From: Runella rosea
GTDB taxonomy: Bacteria > Bacteroidota > Bacteroidia > Cytophagales > Spirosomataceae
DNA: 64,000 bases
Reading direction: 5' to 3'
NCBI RefSeq assembly: GCF_003325355.1
Contig: NZ_CP030850.1
Location: 2,418,001-2,482,000 of the forward strand
Part shown: positions 1 through 8,594 of the stretch, one piece after another
Position numbering within the stretch: the stretch's first letter is position 1
How the letters are laid out: the number at the start of each line of letters is the position of its first letter
The notes under the pieces: generated by a model
Databases searched by the model: none
Told to the model about the DNA's origin: nothing
What the model saw: only the letters and a program-made list of their open reading frames with translations
Translations under genes and position numbers: made by a program

Positions 1-235
1 AAATCCCGACATTATTATTGAAATTGTAGGCCATACCGATAACGTGGGCGATGCTCGGCTGAACAAAATTCTTTCTGAGCAACGTGCAAAGGTCATTGCA
101 AACTTTCTTGGCAATGAAGGTATCAATGAGTCTCGCCTTATCTACCGAGGCGAAGGCGGAACCAAACCCATTGCCCCCAATGATACCGACGAAAATCGCC
201 GCCGCAACCGACGGGTGCAGTTTCTGATCAAGTAA
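1..235 (+). CDS. OmpA-family C-terminal domain, 5' truncated by window edge
   Basis: This is the end of a protein that starts before the window; the frame is open from base 2. The visible 77 residues show the peptidoglycan-binding OmpA/MotB fold: a GHTDNVG strand-loop, a helix with LSEQRAKVIANFL, and the closing DENRRRNRRVQF stretch with the conserved arginines. Such domains anchor outer-membrane proteins or lipoproteins to diaminopimelate in peptidoglycan. The in-frame GTG at 44 lies inside the conserved GHTDNVG motif, so it is not the start. The N-terminal part, and hence the full role, cannot be seen. Confidence 0.9.
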   Translation, partial: NPDIIIEIVGHTDNVGDARLNKILSEQRAKVIANFLGNEGINESRLIYRGEGGTKPIAPNDTDENRRRNRRVQFLIK

Positions 236-259
236 AACAAAAACCTTCACTACATACTT

Positions 260-1141
260 ATGAAATACTTTTTTGCTTTCATTGCGATCGGATGGATATT
301 CCCCGCTTTTTCCCAAAAGCCTTCTGCTGCACGCCTCAAAGAAGCTATTCAAGCTAAACTGTCAGGTATAGAAGGTAATTTTGGTATAGCCTTCAAAGAT
401 TTGCAATCAAATCAAACGTTGTTTATCAACGAAAAGGAAAACTTTCATGCGGCCAGTACGATGAAAACGCCCGTGATGATTGAGGTTTTTAAGCAAGCAA
501 AAGAGGGTAAATTCAAGCTTACCGATTCAATTTTGGTCAAAAACGAGTTTAAAAGCATCGTGGATGGCTCAACTTTCAGCCTCGACATAAGCGACGACAG
601 TGCCGACGGGATGTACAAAATGATTGGTAAAAAAATGACCATTTACGACCTGACGTACCAAATGATTATCGTCAGCAGTAATCTAGCCACCAACATTCTG
701 ATTGATTTGGTGGATGCAAAGAAAGCCAACGCTACCATGCGCGACTTTGGCGCAAAGGACATTCAGGTAGTGCGTGGCGTAGAAGATAGTAAAGCGTTTC
801 AGCTCGGAATGAACAACTCCGTAACGGCGTATGATTTGATGGTGATTTTTGAGAAAATCGCCAGAAAAAAAGCCATTGACCGCACTTCCTCGGAGGGCAT
901 GACAGATATTTTATTTGACCAAAAATTCAACGAAATCATTCCAGCCAAACTGCCCAAAGAAGTAAAAGTAGCGCATAAAACAGGCTCTATCACGGGAGTG
1001 CAGCACGATTCAGGGATTGTATTTTTGCCCGACGGACGCAAATACGTCCTTATACTGCTATCCAAGAACCTAAAAGACCCCAAAGCGGGCGTACGAACAT
1101 TGGCCGATGTTTCGGAGATGATTTACGATTTTGTAAAATAG
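260..1141 (+). CDS. Secreted class A beta-lactamase-like serine hydrolase
   Basis: The 293-residue protein has an N-terminal signal peptide (about residues 1-18, cleavage near FSQ). It carries the SxxK catalytic motif at S66-T-M-K69, an SSN triad (VSSN) where class A enzymes have SDN, and a KTG motif (HKTGSITG) near residue 240. The omega-loop region reads RGVEDSKAFQLGMNN, and I cannot find the ExxLN motif that supplies the deacylating Glu of true class A beta-lactamases. It is therefore more likely a periplasmic penicillin-recognising hydrolase than a resistance enzyme. It starts 24 bp after the OmpA-domain gene on the same strand and may be cotranscribed with it. Confidence 0.85.
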   Translation: MKYFFAFIAIGWIFPAFSQKPSAARLKEAIQAKLSGIEGNFGIAFKDLQSNQTLFINEKENFHAASTMKTPVMIEVFKQAKEGKFKLTDSILVKNEFKSIVDGSTFSLDISDDSADGMYKMIGKKMTIYDLTYQMIIVSSNLATNILIDLVDAKKANATMRDFGAKDIQVVRGVEDSKAFQLGMNNSVTAYDLMVIFEKIARKKAIDRTSSEGMTDILFDQKFNEIIPAKLPKEVKVAHKTGSITGVQHDSGIVFLPDGRKYVLILLSKNLKDPKAGVRTLADVSEMIYDFVK

Positions 1142-1176
1142 AAACTCAATCCGTATAAAGTCGACTTTGGATAAGC

Positions 1177-2382
1177 CTAAAAAAGCTCTTCCTCTACGCC
1201 TTCTTCTACTTTACTTTTACCTTCCAACACCTCCAAAATAGGTTTGATTTGGTAGATGCTCCGATTGTAACGGTTGCTGAGAATGATGATGACAAACTTG
1301 TTTTTAGGACTAAACCACATCAATGTATTATAGCCTTTCCACCAGCCAGTATGGTAGACGTACTTAGGCTCACGCGTAGCTTCGTTTACATGCATCCGGA
1401 AGCCATATCCATAATTTTTGATGCCATGACGCTCAAAACTCCGGGGAGTAAAAGCCTCTTTCATGGTTTCTGGACGCAAAACACAACCACCACTAAGACC
1501 TGAATACCAACGCAATACATCATCCATGGTGGAATATACGCCCTTATCTCCCACTACATCGTCAAAATTATCCTTGGGTAAACGACGGTTGTATTGATAG
1601 CCCGTGGTACGGTATAAATTTAAGGAATCGTTACGACTCGTAATCAAATACGTGTCTTTCATTCCGAGGGGTTTGAAGATATACTGCCGCAGGTAGTCTT
1701 CAAATTTTAAGCCTGATACTTTTTCTACAATGGTGGCCAAGAGGGCATAATTCGTGTTGCTGTAACTGAAGTTCCGATTGGGTGTGTTGTATAATTTAGG
1801 TTTCACGGCACAATACCATCGTACAATGTCGTCGTTGCAAGGATAAGGATTTCGCTTGCGTACGCTGTCGGTGAGCACATACGCATAGTTGGGCAGGCCA
1901 CTGCGGTGCGACAATAGGGACTTAATCTGAATACCAGAATAGGGAAATTGCGGAATAAATTTTTGAATAGAATCCTCCAGTTTTAGCTTGCCTTCTTCGT
2001 ACAATTTCAGAATGGCCACCGCCGTAAAGGTCTTGGAAAGCGATGCCAACTGGAATTTGGACTCAGAGCGCATCGTATCTTTGTGTTCAATTTGTGCATA
2101 TCCAAAGGAGTTTCGATAAAGCACTACGCCTTGTTGGGCAATCAGAACATTCCCGTTAAAACGCTCCAACTTGTACTTTCGCCGAAAAATCGAATCCAAA
2201 CTCGCCGTTTTTTGATCTGCCTTGATACGCGTCCGAATTTTAGAAATCTGTTCTGGGGTCAGGTTTGCATCAGTGACACAATCGGCCAGTGCATTTTGAA
2301 GGGAAGCGGCATGGTGCTGGTCGGCCGTGTTATTACAGGAAAACGCAACAATTAAGGCGAGAATGATACCGGTTTTAAACAT
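1177..2382 (-). CDS. Class C beta-lactamase-family serine hydrolase, probable lipoprotein
   Basis: The 401-residue protein belongs to the AmpC/D,D-peptidase-related family. S114-L-S-K117 is the SxxK nucleophile motif, YSNTNY gives the YxN motif, and YHTGWW near the C-terminus replaces KTG with HTG, as is common in the esterase/carboxypeptidase-like branch. The N-terminus (hydrophobic to about residue 15, then a Cys at 16) looks like a lipoprotein signal, so the enzyme is probably membrane-anchored facing the periplasm. The substrate is unknown; family members include peptidases, esterases and lactamases. It is convergent with the preceding class A-like gene. Confidence 0.85.
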   Translation of the reverse strand: MFKTGIILALIVAFSCNNTADQHHAASLQNALADCVTDANLTPEQISKIRTRIKADQKTASLDSIFRRKYKLERFNGNVLIAQQGVVLYRNSFGYAQIEHKDTMRSESKFQLASLSKTFTAVAILKLYEEGKLKLEDSIQKFIPQFPYSGIQIKSLLSHRSGLPNYAYVLTDSVRKRNPYPCNDDIVRWYCAVKPKLYNTPNRNFSYSNTNYALLATIVEKVSGLKFEDYLRQYIFKPLGMKDTYLITSRNDSLNLYRTTGYQYNRRLPKDNFDDVVGDKGVYSTMDDVLRWYSGLSGGCVLRPETMKEAFTPRSFERHGIKNYGYGFRMHVNEATREPKYVYHTGWWKGYNTLMWFSPKNKFVIIILSNRYNRSIYQIKPILEVLEGKSKVEEGVEEELF

Positions 2383-2484
2383 CGCTGAAGGTTATAAATA
2401 CGAGGCACTGAGTATTGAGTATGATCGTTACGCAATACGTTGCAACACCCGGCCATACCCTCTTTCGTTTACAAAAATAACAAA

Positions 2485-2513
2485 AAAGGCTTTGACATCA
2501 AGCCAAAGCCTTT
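2485..2513 (-). terminator. Rho-independent terminator of the DUF1573 gene
   Basis: The arms 2485-2494 (AAAGGCTTTG) and 2504-2513 (CAAAGCCTTT) pair perfectly over 10 bp around a 9-nt loop. On the minus strand a T-run follows (the A-run at 2482-2487). It lies 72 bp beyond the stop codon of the DUF1573 gene. Confidence 0.75.
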
Positions 2514-2584
2514 ATATGCTTTTAAAAATCAGGAGTCTGAAGATTAATCCGTTGGTTATGAATCGCATAACCAACCACTAATAT

Positions 2585-2992
2585 CTACTTGCCTTTCTTT
2601 GCTTCAGGTGCTTTGCTGGCCACCACTTCCCCTTTAAGGGTTAAGTATAAAGTGCCATTTTCAGCATTGCTCGGAACCGTTACGGTTTTGTTGAAAGGTC
2701 CCATTACGCCTGCATTAAACGTAGCTTTGATTGACCCTTTTTTGCCAGGCATTACAGGCTCACGCGTCCATTCTGGAGTGGTACAACCGCATGATGCCGT
2801 TACGTTTCCTAAAACGACGGGATCAGTGCCAGTATTGGTAAACTCAAATACATGGCTTACGGGCTTACCCTGTTCGATTTTGGCAAAATCATGCTCGATT
2901 TTGGCGAACTTTACGACTCCCTTTTGCGCGTAGCTTGCTGCGCTGAATACCAAAATTGCTACGAAAAATGAAAGAAACTTTTTCATGTTCAT
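2585..2992 (-). CDS. DUF1573 secreted protein
   Basis: The product has a signal peptide (MNMKKFLSFFVAILVFSAAS, ending near SYAQ) followed by a DUF1573 domain. The domain shows the family hallmarks: a FEFTNTG strand and the TASCGCTTPEW cysteine motif, then a beta-sandwich ending in LTLKGEV. DUF1573 proteins are exported Ig-like proteins of Bacteroidota and related phyla with no established biochemical role. The open frame extends upstream to 3061, but the signal peptide begins at the ATG at 2992 (an alternative ATG is at 2986). The extra 23 residues look non-coding, so I chose 2992 (135 residues). Confidence 0.85.
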   Translation of the reverse strand: MNMKKFLSFFVAILVFSAASYAQKGVVKFAKIEHDFAKIEQGKPVSHVFEFTNTGTDPVVLGNVTASCGCTTPEWTREPVMPGKKGSIKATFNAGVMGPFNKTVTVPSNAENGTLYLTLKGEVVASKAPEAKKGK

Positions 2993-3248
2993 TGTAAAAT
3001 TTAGTTTTGTAAAAGTTGGTTGCTTATCTAACAATAATTGTACTAGCAAAAGTTTTGCCAAACGTTCTTTTTGACGAAATTTTTATGGCAAGGTAACAGA
3101 AAAAACTTGTATTTTGAAACCTGATTTGTTTTCCCTTATATTTACTTGCCAAAACAATGAAATTAATTATTCGTTGTAAATAATTAGTAAATGTTTATTT
3201 ATTTTACTTTTTATTTCAACGGAAACCTACAAACTTTCATCAAGAAAC

Positions 3249-5657
3249 GTGATAGAGAACGAACTCGCGACCGACTTTATTGCCCTTACGCGTCAAGGGA
3301 TTCTGAACGATTATCGTTTGGTATGTGAAAGCCGACAAGCCAGCTTATTGGGTCGAAAGGATGTGATGGGAGGACGTGCTAAGTTTGGTATTTTTGGCGA
3401 TGGAAAAGAGTTGGCGCAGGTCGCAATGTCGAAGGTGTTTCATAAAGGAGATTTTCGTTCGGGTTATTATCGTGACCAAACCATTGTAGCAGCACTGGGA
3501 AATCTCACCTGGCAGCAATATTTTTCTCAATTGTACGGACATGCCGATGTGGCCTTTGACCCGCATACGGCTGGGCGTTCGATGAACAATCATTATACAA
3601 CCCGTTTTCTGGACGAGAACGGCCTTTGGAAATCACAAGTAGATACCTATAATCACATCAATGATCTTGCCCCTACCGCAGGGCAAATTCCGCGCTCGGT
3701 GGGTTTGGCCTATGCGTCCAAACTTTACCGACAAAATGAAGAACTCTGGTCGATGACCCATTTTTCGCGGAAAGGCAACGAAATTACCTTTGGCACCATC
3801 GGCGACGCCTCTACCTCACAGGGGATGTTTTGGGAAACCATGAACGCGGCGGGAGTATTGCAGGTACCGCTGTTGATGTCGGTTTGGGATGATGGCTTCG
3901 GAATTTCGGTACCTGTGGAGTACCAAACCACCAAAGGTAGTATCTCAAAAGCCCTAGCCGGGCTCCAGCGCCACGAAGAGGAAGCGGGGATTGAAATTTT
4001 TACGGTCAAAGCGTGGGATTATGTTGGTCTGCTGGAAACCTACCGTAAAGCAGAAGAGATTTGTCGTCGCGACCACGTGCCTGTGCTCGTCCACGTGCAA
4101 GAAGTGACTCAGCCACAAGGACATTCCTCTTCGGGCACGCACACTCGTTACAAGTCAGCAGAGCGGCTTGAATGGGAAAAAAATTGGGATTGTAACCGTA
4201 AGTTTAAAGAATGGATTCTAAACAACGGCTACGCCAACGAAGATGAGCTGGACGAAATAGACGAACAAGCAAAAAAACTTATTCGGAATCAAAGAAATGA
4301 TGCGTGGAAAGCCTACAATGAAGCCATTGTAAAAGAGCAGAAAGAAGCCTTGACGCTCATTGAGGCGGCGGTTCAAGAAAGCCGTTTCAAAGAGGAACTA
4401 CTCCAACTTATTGACGAAGTACAGCGGGAGTTTGTGCCCCTTCACCGATACAATACCACTGCCGTTCGAAAAACACTCCGCATACTGCGTTCTGAAAATA
4501 TACCCGCCAAAAAGGCACTGGCAGATTGGCTCAAAAAAAATACTGAAATCAACCACGACCGATTCAGCTCTTACGTTTACAGTCAGTCTCCCGAATCTCC
4601 GTTAAAAATTGTACCCGTTGCTCCTATTTACGACGACGAATCGCCGTTTGTCGACGGGCGGGAAGTAGTACGTGCCAATTTTGGGGCGTTATTTGCTAAT
4701 GACCCCCGAATCGTAGCTTTGGGTGAAGACGTGGGCAAAATCGGCGATGTGAACCAAGGATTTGCGGGCCTACAAGAATTATTTGGTGAGTTGCGAATTA
4801 CTGATACCGGCATTCGCGAAACCACCATCATCGGCCAAGGCATTGGCTTGGCCATTCGTGGGTTAAAACCCATCGTTGAAATTCAGTACTTTGACTACGT
4901 ATTTTATGCATTAGCCACCCTCACCGACGACTTGGCTTCGCTGCACTACCGAACCAAAGGCGGTCAAAAAGCCCCCGTCATTATCCGAACACGCGGCCAC
5001 CGTCTGGAAGGAATATGGCACTCTGGCTCTCCCATGGCATCCGTTATTCACAGTCTCCGTGGCCTTCATGTGTGCGTACCCCGCAACCTTACCCAAGCCG
5101 CAGGAATGTACAACACCTTACTGCGCGGCGACGACCCCGCACTGGTGGTAGAGCCACTTAATGGCTACCGGCTCAAAGAGCGTATGCCTTCCAATCCAGG
5201 AGAATTCTGCGTTCCACTCGGGCAGATTGAAGTGTTGCGTGAAGGAACGGATGTAACCATTGTAACCTATGGCTCCATGTGTCGCATTGTGTTGGAAGCC
5301 GCCGAGGAGCTCGCCCAAACGGGAATTAGTGCTGAGGTTATCGACGTACAGACATTACTCCCCTTTGACGTTGACCATCAAATTCTCAAATCCATCAAAA
5401 AGACAAATCGGGTTATTTTTGCCGACGAAGATATGCCCGGCGGTGGCAGTGGATACATGATGCAGCAAGTGTTGGATGAACAGAATGCCTACAAATGGCT
5501 TGACTCGGCCCCACGATGCGTATCGGCCAAACCCCACCGCCCTGCTTACAGCTCCGACGGGGATTATTTTTCAAAACCAAATGTGGAAGATATTTTTGAA
5601 GCAGTGTATCAATTAATCAGTGAAGCTTCTCCAGACCAGTACCCTGAGTTTTGTTGA
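3249..5657 (+). CDS. Fused alpha/beta E1 of a 2-oxoacid (branched-chain) dehydrogenase
   Basis: The 802-residue protein carries both E1 subunits in one chain. Residues about 20-440 are the thiamine-diphosphate-binding alpha part (GDASTSQGMFWETMNAAGV, with a HxHSSSGTH segment at QGHSSSGTHTRY). Residues about 460-800 are the beta part (ALGEDVG, TDTGIRETTIIGQGIGLAIRG, then the transketolase C-terminal domain with VTYGSM). It decarboxylates 2-oxoacids and passes the acyl group to a lipoyl E2, feeding branched-chain acyl-CoA to iso-fatty-acid synthesis, which is prominent in Cytophagales. The fusion is usual in Bacteroidota. The start is GTG; no better start was seen. E2 and E3 are not in the window. 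Confidence 0.9.
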   Translation: MIENELATDFIALTRQGILNDYRLVCESRQASLLGRKDVMGGRAKFGIFGDGKELAQVAMSKVFHKGDFRSGYYRDQTIVAALGNLTWQQYFSQLYGHADVAFDPHTAGRSMNNHYTTRFLDENGLWKSQVDTYNHINDLAPTAGQIPRSVGLAYASKLYRQNEELWSMTHFSRKGNEITFGTIGDASTSQGMFWETMNAAGVLQVPLLMSVWDDGFGISVPVEYQTTKGSISKALAGLQRHEEEAGIEIFTVKAWDYVGLLETYRKAEEICRRDHVPVLVHVQEVTQPQGHSSSGTHTRYKSAERLEWEKNWDCNRKFKEWILNNGYANEDELDEIDEQAKKLIRNQRNDAWKAYNEAIVKEQKEALTLIEAAVQESRFKEELLQLIDEVQREFVPLHRYNTTAVRKTLRILRSENIPAKKALADWLKKNTEINHDRFSSYVYSQSPESPLKIVPVAPIYDDESPFVDGREVVRANFGALFANDPRIVALGEDVGKIGDVNQGFAGLQELFGELRITDTGIRETTIIGQGIGLAIRGLKPIVEIQYFDYVFYALATLTDDLASLHYRTKGGQKAPVIIRTRGHRLEGIWHSGSPMASVIHSLRGLHVCVPRNLTQAAGMYNTLLRGDDPALVVEPLNGYRLKERMPSNPGEFCVPLGQIEVLREGTDVTIVTYGSMCRIVLEAAEELAQTGISAEVIDVQTLLPFDVDHQILKSIKKTNRVIFADEDMPGGGSGYMMQQVLDEQNAYKWLDSAPRCVSAKPHRPAYSSDGDYFSKPNVEDIFEAVYQLISEASPDQYPEFC

Positions 5658-5698
5658 TTTTAGAGCATCAAACCTTACTTTTCCTACCCTTTTCACCT

Positions 5699-5726
5699 AC
5701 CCGCGATTTCGGTTGCGGGTTTTTTA
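5699..5726 (+). terminator. Terminator after the E1 dehydrogenase gene
   Basis: ACCCGC (5699-5704) pairs with GCGGGT (5715-5720) around a 10-nt loop and is followed at once by a T-run. It lies 42 bp after the E1 stop codon. Confidence 0.75.
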
Positions 5727-5895
5727 TTATTCTTTATTCAGTAGGATTATTTCAGGAAACACGCTTGTCTATTTCTTTGGACAAATACACTTTTTTTTAA
5801 AAAAGTTTTCAACCTATGGATTTTATAGTGATTAAATAAATGACTAAAATCAGCATATTTTCCACTTGGGTTTAGTACGTTGTAATAGTAATCGC

Positions 5896-5903
5896 TAATT
5901 TTG
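5896..5903 (+). promoter_or_regulatory. Candidate Bacteroidota -7 box for the phosphosulfolactate synthase gene
   Basis: TAATTTTG matches the Bacteroidota -7 consensus TAnnTTTG exactly and lies 35 bp before the ATG at 5939. The -33 region is weak (TTTAG at 5871-5875), so this is a candidate only. Confidence 0.4.
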
Positions 5904-5938
5904 CACATTATTTTTAATGACATACCGAACCAACAAGT

Positions 5939-6730
5939 ATGAATTTTAAACTATCTCAGGTCCCCGAGCGCACCAGTAAACCTCGTCAATTTGGGTTAAC
6001 CATGGTCATGGACAAAGGGCTAAGCATCCGTCAAATTGAAGATATGCTTGATATTTCAGCCCCGCACATCGACATCGTCAAACTGGGCTGGGCTACTTCG
6101 TTTGTTACTCCTAATTTGAAAGATAAGATAGCTGTCTATAAAAGTGCTGGAATCCCAGTATACTTCGGAGGAACCTTATTTGAAGCCTTTGTGGTTCGCA
6201 ATCAATTTGAAGACTACCGCCGTTTGATTGACGAATACGGCTTAGAGTACGCAGAAGTCTCTGATGGCTCGGTAGACATGCCCGAAGAAATCAAATGTGA
6301 TTTTATTAAAGTCCTTGCCGAACAGGTAAAGGTACTCTCGGAAGTAGGTTCAAAAGATGAAACCAAAATCATTCCTCCCTACAAGTGGATTCAACTCATG
6401 AAAGCCGAACTTGAAGCAGGTGCTTGGAAAGTAATTGGCGAGGCCCGTGAATCTGGAAACGTGGGTTTGTTCCGCTCCAGTGGTGAAGTACGGCAAGGTT
6501 TAGTGGAGGAAATTTTAACTCAAGTTCCCAACAAAGACATCATTTGGGAAGCCCCTCAAAAAGCCCAACAAGTGTGGTTTGTCAAACTTCTTGGGGCCAA
6601 TGTCAACCTGGGTAATATCGCTCCTAATGAAATTATTCCGCTCGAAACCATTCGTTTGGGCCTTCGCGGCGACACATTCGCCCATTTTCTTAACGACAAA
6701 ACGCGTAAGCGTTGGAAGTTAACAAAGTAA
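5939..6730 (+). CDS. comA: Phosphosulfolactate synthase (ComA family)
   Basis: The 263-residue protein matches the ComA family along its length. Visible blocks are KPRQFGLTMVMDKGL, HIDIVKLGWATSF, GGTLFEAFV, EVSDGSVDMP and IWEAPQKAQQVWFVKLLGANVNLGNI, which are strands of a TIM barrel. The founding enzyme adds sulfite to phosphoenolpyruvate to give (2R)-phosphosulfolactate in archaeal coenzyme M synthesis. Bacteroidota do not make coenzyme M; a route to cysteate for sulfonolipids (capnines) is a possible use, but that is inference. No comB- or comC-like gene is next to it. It is followed 49 bp later by the DedA gene on the same strand. Confidence 0.85.
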   Translation: MNFKLSQVPERTSKPRQFGLTMVMDKGLSIRQIEDMLDISAPHIDIVKLGWATSFVTPNLKDKIAVYKSAGIPVYFGGTLFEAFVVRNQFEDYRRLIDEYGLEYAEVSDGSVDMPEEIKCDFIKVLAEQVKVLSEVGSKDETKIIPPYKWIQLMKAELEAGAWKVIGEARESGNVGLFRSSGEVRQGLVEEILTQVPNKDIIWEAPQKAQQVWFVKLLGANVNLGNIAPNEIIPLETIRLGLRGDTFAHFLNDKTRKRWKLTK

Positions 6731-6779
6731 ACTCGCACCATTGTGCGTTAACTAAATACAAAATAAACATCACACACAA

Positions 6780-7439
6780 ATGGAAATTCTCGCGCAAATT
6801 TTAGACTTTTTTTTACACCTCGATAAGCACCTCGCCGACATCATCAACGAATACGGTACCCTTACCTATTTGATTCTGTTTTTGATTGTCTTTACCGAAA
6901 CTGGCTTGGTAGTTATGCCACTCCTTCCCGGCGATTCACTTTTATTTGCAACAGGCGCTTTAGCAGCCTCTACGGGAGCGCTTAATCCTTGGATTGTCAT
7001 TCCTTTGCTGATTGTAGCGGCGTTGATGGGGGATAATGTAAATTACTTTGTTGGAAAATTCTTGGGAAGTACCATCAAGAAACGAGAACGAATCTTGTTT
7101 TTCAAGCGTGAATATTTGGAACAAACAGAAGAGTTCTACGCCAAGCACGGCGGCAAAACCGTCATCATGGCCCGTTTTATTCCAATTGTCCGCACCATTG
7201 CTCCTTTTGTGGCGGGTGCCGGTAGCATGACCTATTCTAAATACATCCTCTTTTGTATCATCGGAGCTATCCTTTGGGTGCCTTCCCTTACCATGTTGGG
7301 TTACTTTTTTGGAAATTTAGACTTTGTCAAGAAGAACTTCGAATTGGTCATCTTCGGGATAATTGGTCTTTCCGTTTTGCCGATGGTGTGGCAATTCGCC
7401 AAATCGAAATTGTCCTCATCCAATAAAACGACCGCCTAA
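6780..7439 (+). CDS. DedA-family membrane protein
   Basis: The 219-residue protein has the DedA/SNARE-associated (VTT) architecture: two re-entrant or transmembrane segments near residues 20-75, the FTETGLVVMPLLPGDSLLF motif, then KHGGKTVIMARFIPIVRTIAPFVAGAGSM with the conserved arginines, and a final transmembrane pair. DedA proteins are inner-membrane proteins linked to lipid-carrier or phospholipid flipping and membrane homeostasis. It probably shares a transcript with comA upstream, and the message ends at the strong hairpin at 7455-7502. Confidence 0.9.
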   Translation: MEILAQILDFFLHLDKHLADIINEYGTLTYLILFLIVFTETGLVVMPLLPGDSLLFATGALAASTGALNPWIVIPLLIVAALMGDNVNYFVGKFLGSTIKKRERILFFKREYLEQTEEFYAKHGGKTVIMARFIPIVRTIAPFVAGAGSMTYSKYILFCIIGAILWVPSLTMLGYFFGNLDFVKKNFELVIFGIIGLSVLPMVWQFAKSKLSSSNKTTA

Positions 7440-7454
7440 TAAACGAGTCTTTTT

Positions 7455-7502
7455 CCCACTAAAAAAGGTCGTGAGAGAGTTCTCACGACCTTTTTTAGTG
7501 GG
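7455..7502. terminator. Bidirectional terminator between dedA and mlaD
   Basis: The arms 7455-7476 and 7481-7502 are perfectly complementary over 22 bp with a 4-nt GAGT loop. A-run and T-run flanks inside the stem (AAAAAA at 7461-7466, TTTTTT at 7491-7496) make it work in both directions. It serves the convergent dedA (+) and mlaD-like (-) genes. Confidence 0.9.
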
Positions 7503-7540
7503 CAGTTCCCAAATATCAATATGCTTATTTTCTGGCTTAA

Positions 7541-8503
7541 CTAATACTTTAAAGTAGTATCGGCAGGGCTATCAGCAGGGCCTTTGTCCTTTTTGCTAAA
7601 TACCGATACATTTACGTATCGCTTGGGGTATTGACGAAAATTGGTCATTAATTTATTGACACTCACAATCGTACGGTTCAGGTTATCGTACAAGGCTTGA
7701 TCTTTCAATAATTTACCCGCCGTTCCCTGACCTTGTTCGAGCGCCGTAAGCGATTTTTGGAGCGTTGCCACGGCGGCATTGGCCTGCGCCAACGTCTGGC
7801 CTAGTCGAAGGGCTTTCAGCGAATCGGTAGTAGTCAGTAGATTACTAAGAATGGGCTTCATTCCTTTTTCAGTCTCAATCAAAGAAGCTGACAAAGCATT
7901 GATATTGGCCATAGTAGCGGCGATTGTCTGCCGATTTTGGTCTACCAATGCGTTTATTCCCATGGCCGTTTGATCGGTCGTGGTCAACAATTTGTTGAGG
8001 GCATAGCCCGTCTGGTCAAATTGGTTAATGATTTTGTTGAGGCTTACAATCAGCGAATCGGCATTTTTGACGACTGGTAACGCTTTTTCTTGCAACAACG
8101 ACTGAATTCCTTTTTCGGTTTCGGCCAACAAAGTATCCCCTTCGTTGAGGCGAGGTGCACCCGACGGAATCTGAAGCATCAAAGCACTTCCTCCGAGCAA
8201 TTCTGAGGTAAGCATTGCTTTGGTTCCTTTGGTTAAAATGATGTTCCGATTAATATCGAGCGTTACTAAAACGGCGTTTCCTCGCTCTTGTAGCAACTCC
8301 GTTGCTTTCACAATACCTACAGCAACACCGTTGAGTTTGATGGGGTTGGAAGGTTGGAGGGAACCTACGTTGTCGTATAGTACGTAGTATTTATGGGTTG
8401 TTGAAAAGAAGTCCGAACCTTTTAAGAAATTGAAGCCAAAATACAGCATCGCTATGGTGACAATTGCTAATATACCAACTTTTGCTTCTTTTGATATTTT
8501 CAT
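7541..8503 (-). CDS. mlaD: MlaD/MCE-family lipid transport protein
   Basis: The 320-residue protein has an N-terminal transmembrane anchor (KVGILAIVTIAMLYFGFNFL) and one MCE domain at about residues 35-115 (GLQPSNPIKLNGVAVGIV, with SELLGGSALMLQIPSG). A long helical tail with regularly spaced leucines follows, as in MlaD/PqiB-like proteins. MCE proteins form hexameric rings that move phospholipid between inner and outer membranes. The ATPase and permease partners (MlaF, MlaE) are not adjacent. It lies 91 bp downstream of the amidase gene on the same strand, an arrangement I recognise from other Bacteroidota. Confidence 0.88.
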   Translation of the reverse strand: MKISKEAKVGILAIVTIAMLYFGFNFLKGSDFFSTTHKYYVLYDNVGSLQPSNPIKLNGVAVGIVKATELLQERGNAVLVTLDINRNIILTKGTKAMLTSELLGGSALMLQIPSGAPRLNEGDTLLAETEKGIQSLLQEKALPVVKNADSLIVSLNKIINQFDQTGYALNKLLTTTDQTAMGINALVDQNRQTIAATMANINALSASLIETEKGMKPILSNLLTTTDSLKALRLGQTLAQANAAVATLQKSLTALEQGQGTAGKLLKDQALYDNLNRTIVSVNKLMTNFRQYPKRYVNVSVFSKKDKGPADSPADTTLKY

Positions 8504-8594
8504 GGATGAGTATATGTTAAAAATGAAGCGTTAAAAGTGCATTCATAACGCCTAGCTTTTAACCCTTGACTATCTGTTTGAAATGGCAAATTTA

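Noticed and set aside
44-235. A short protein starting at GTG 44
   Set aside because: The start lies inside the conserved GHTDNVG motif and the frame is open to the window edge; it is the end of a longer OmpA-domain protein.
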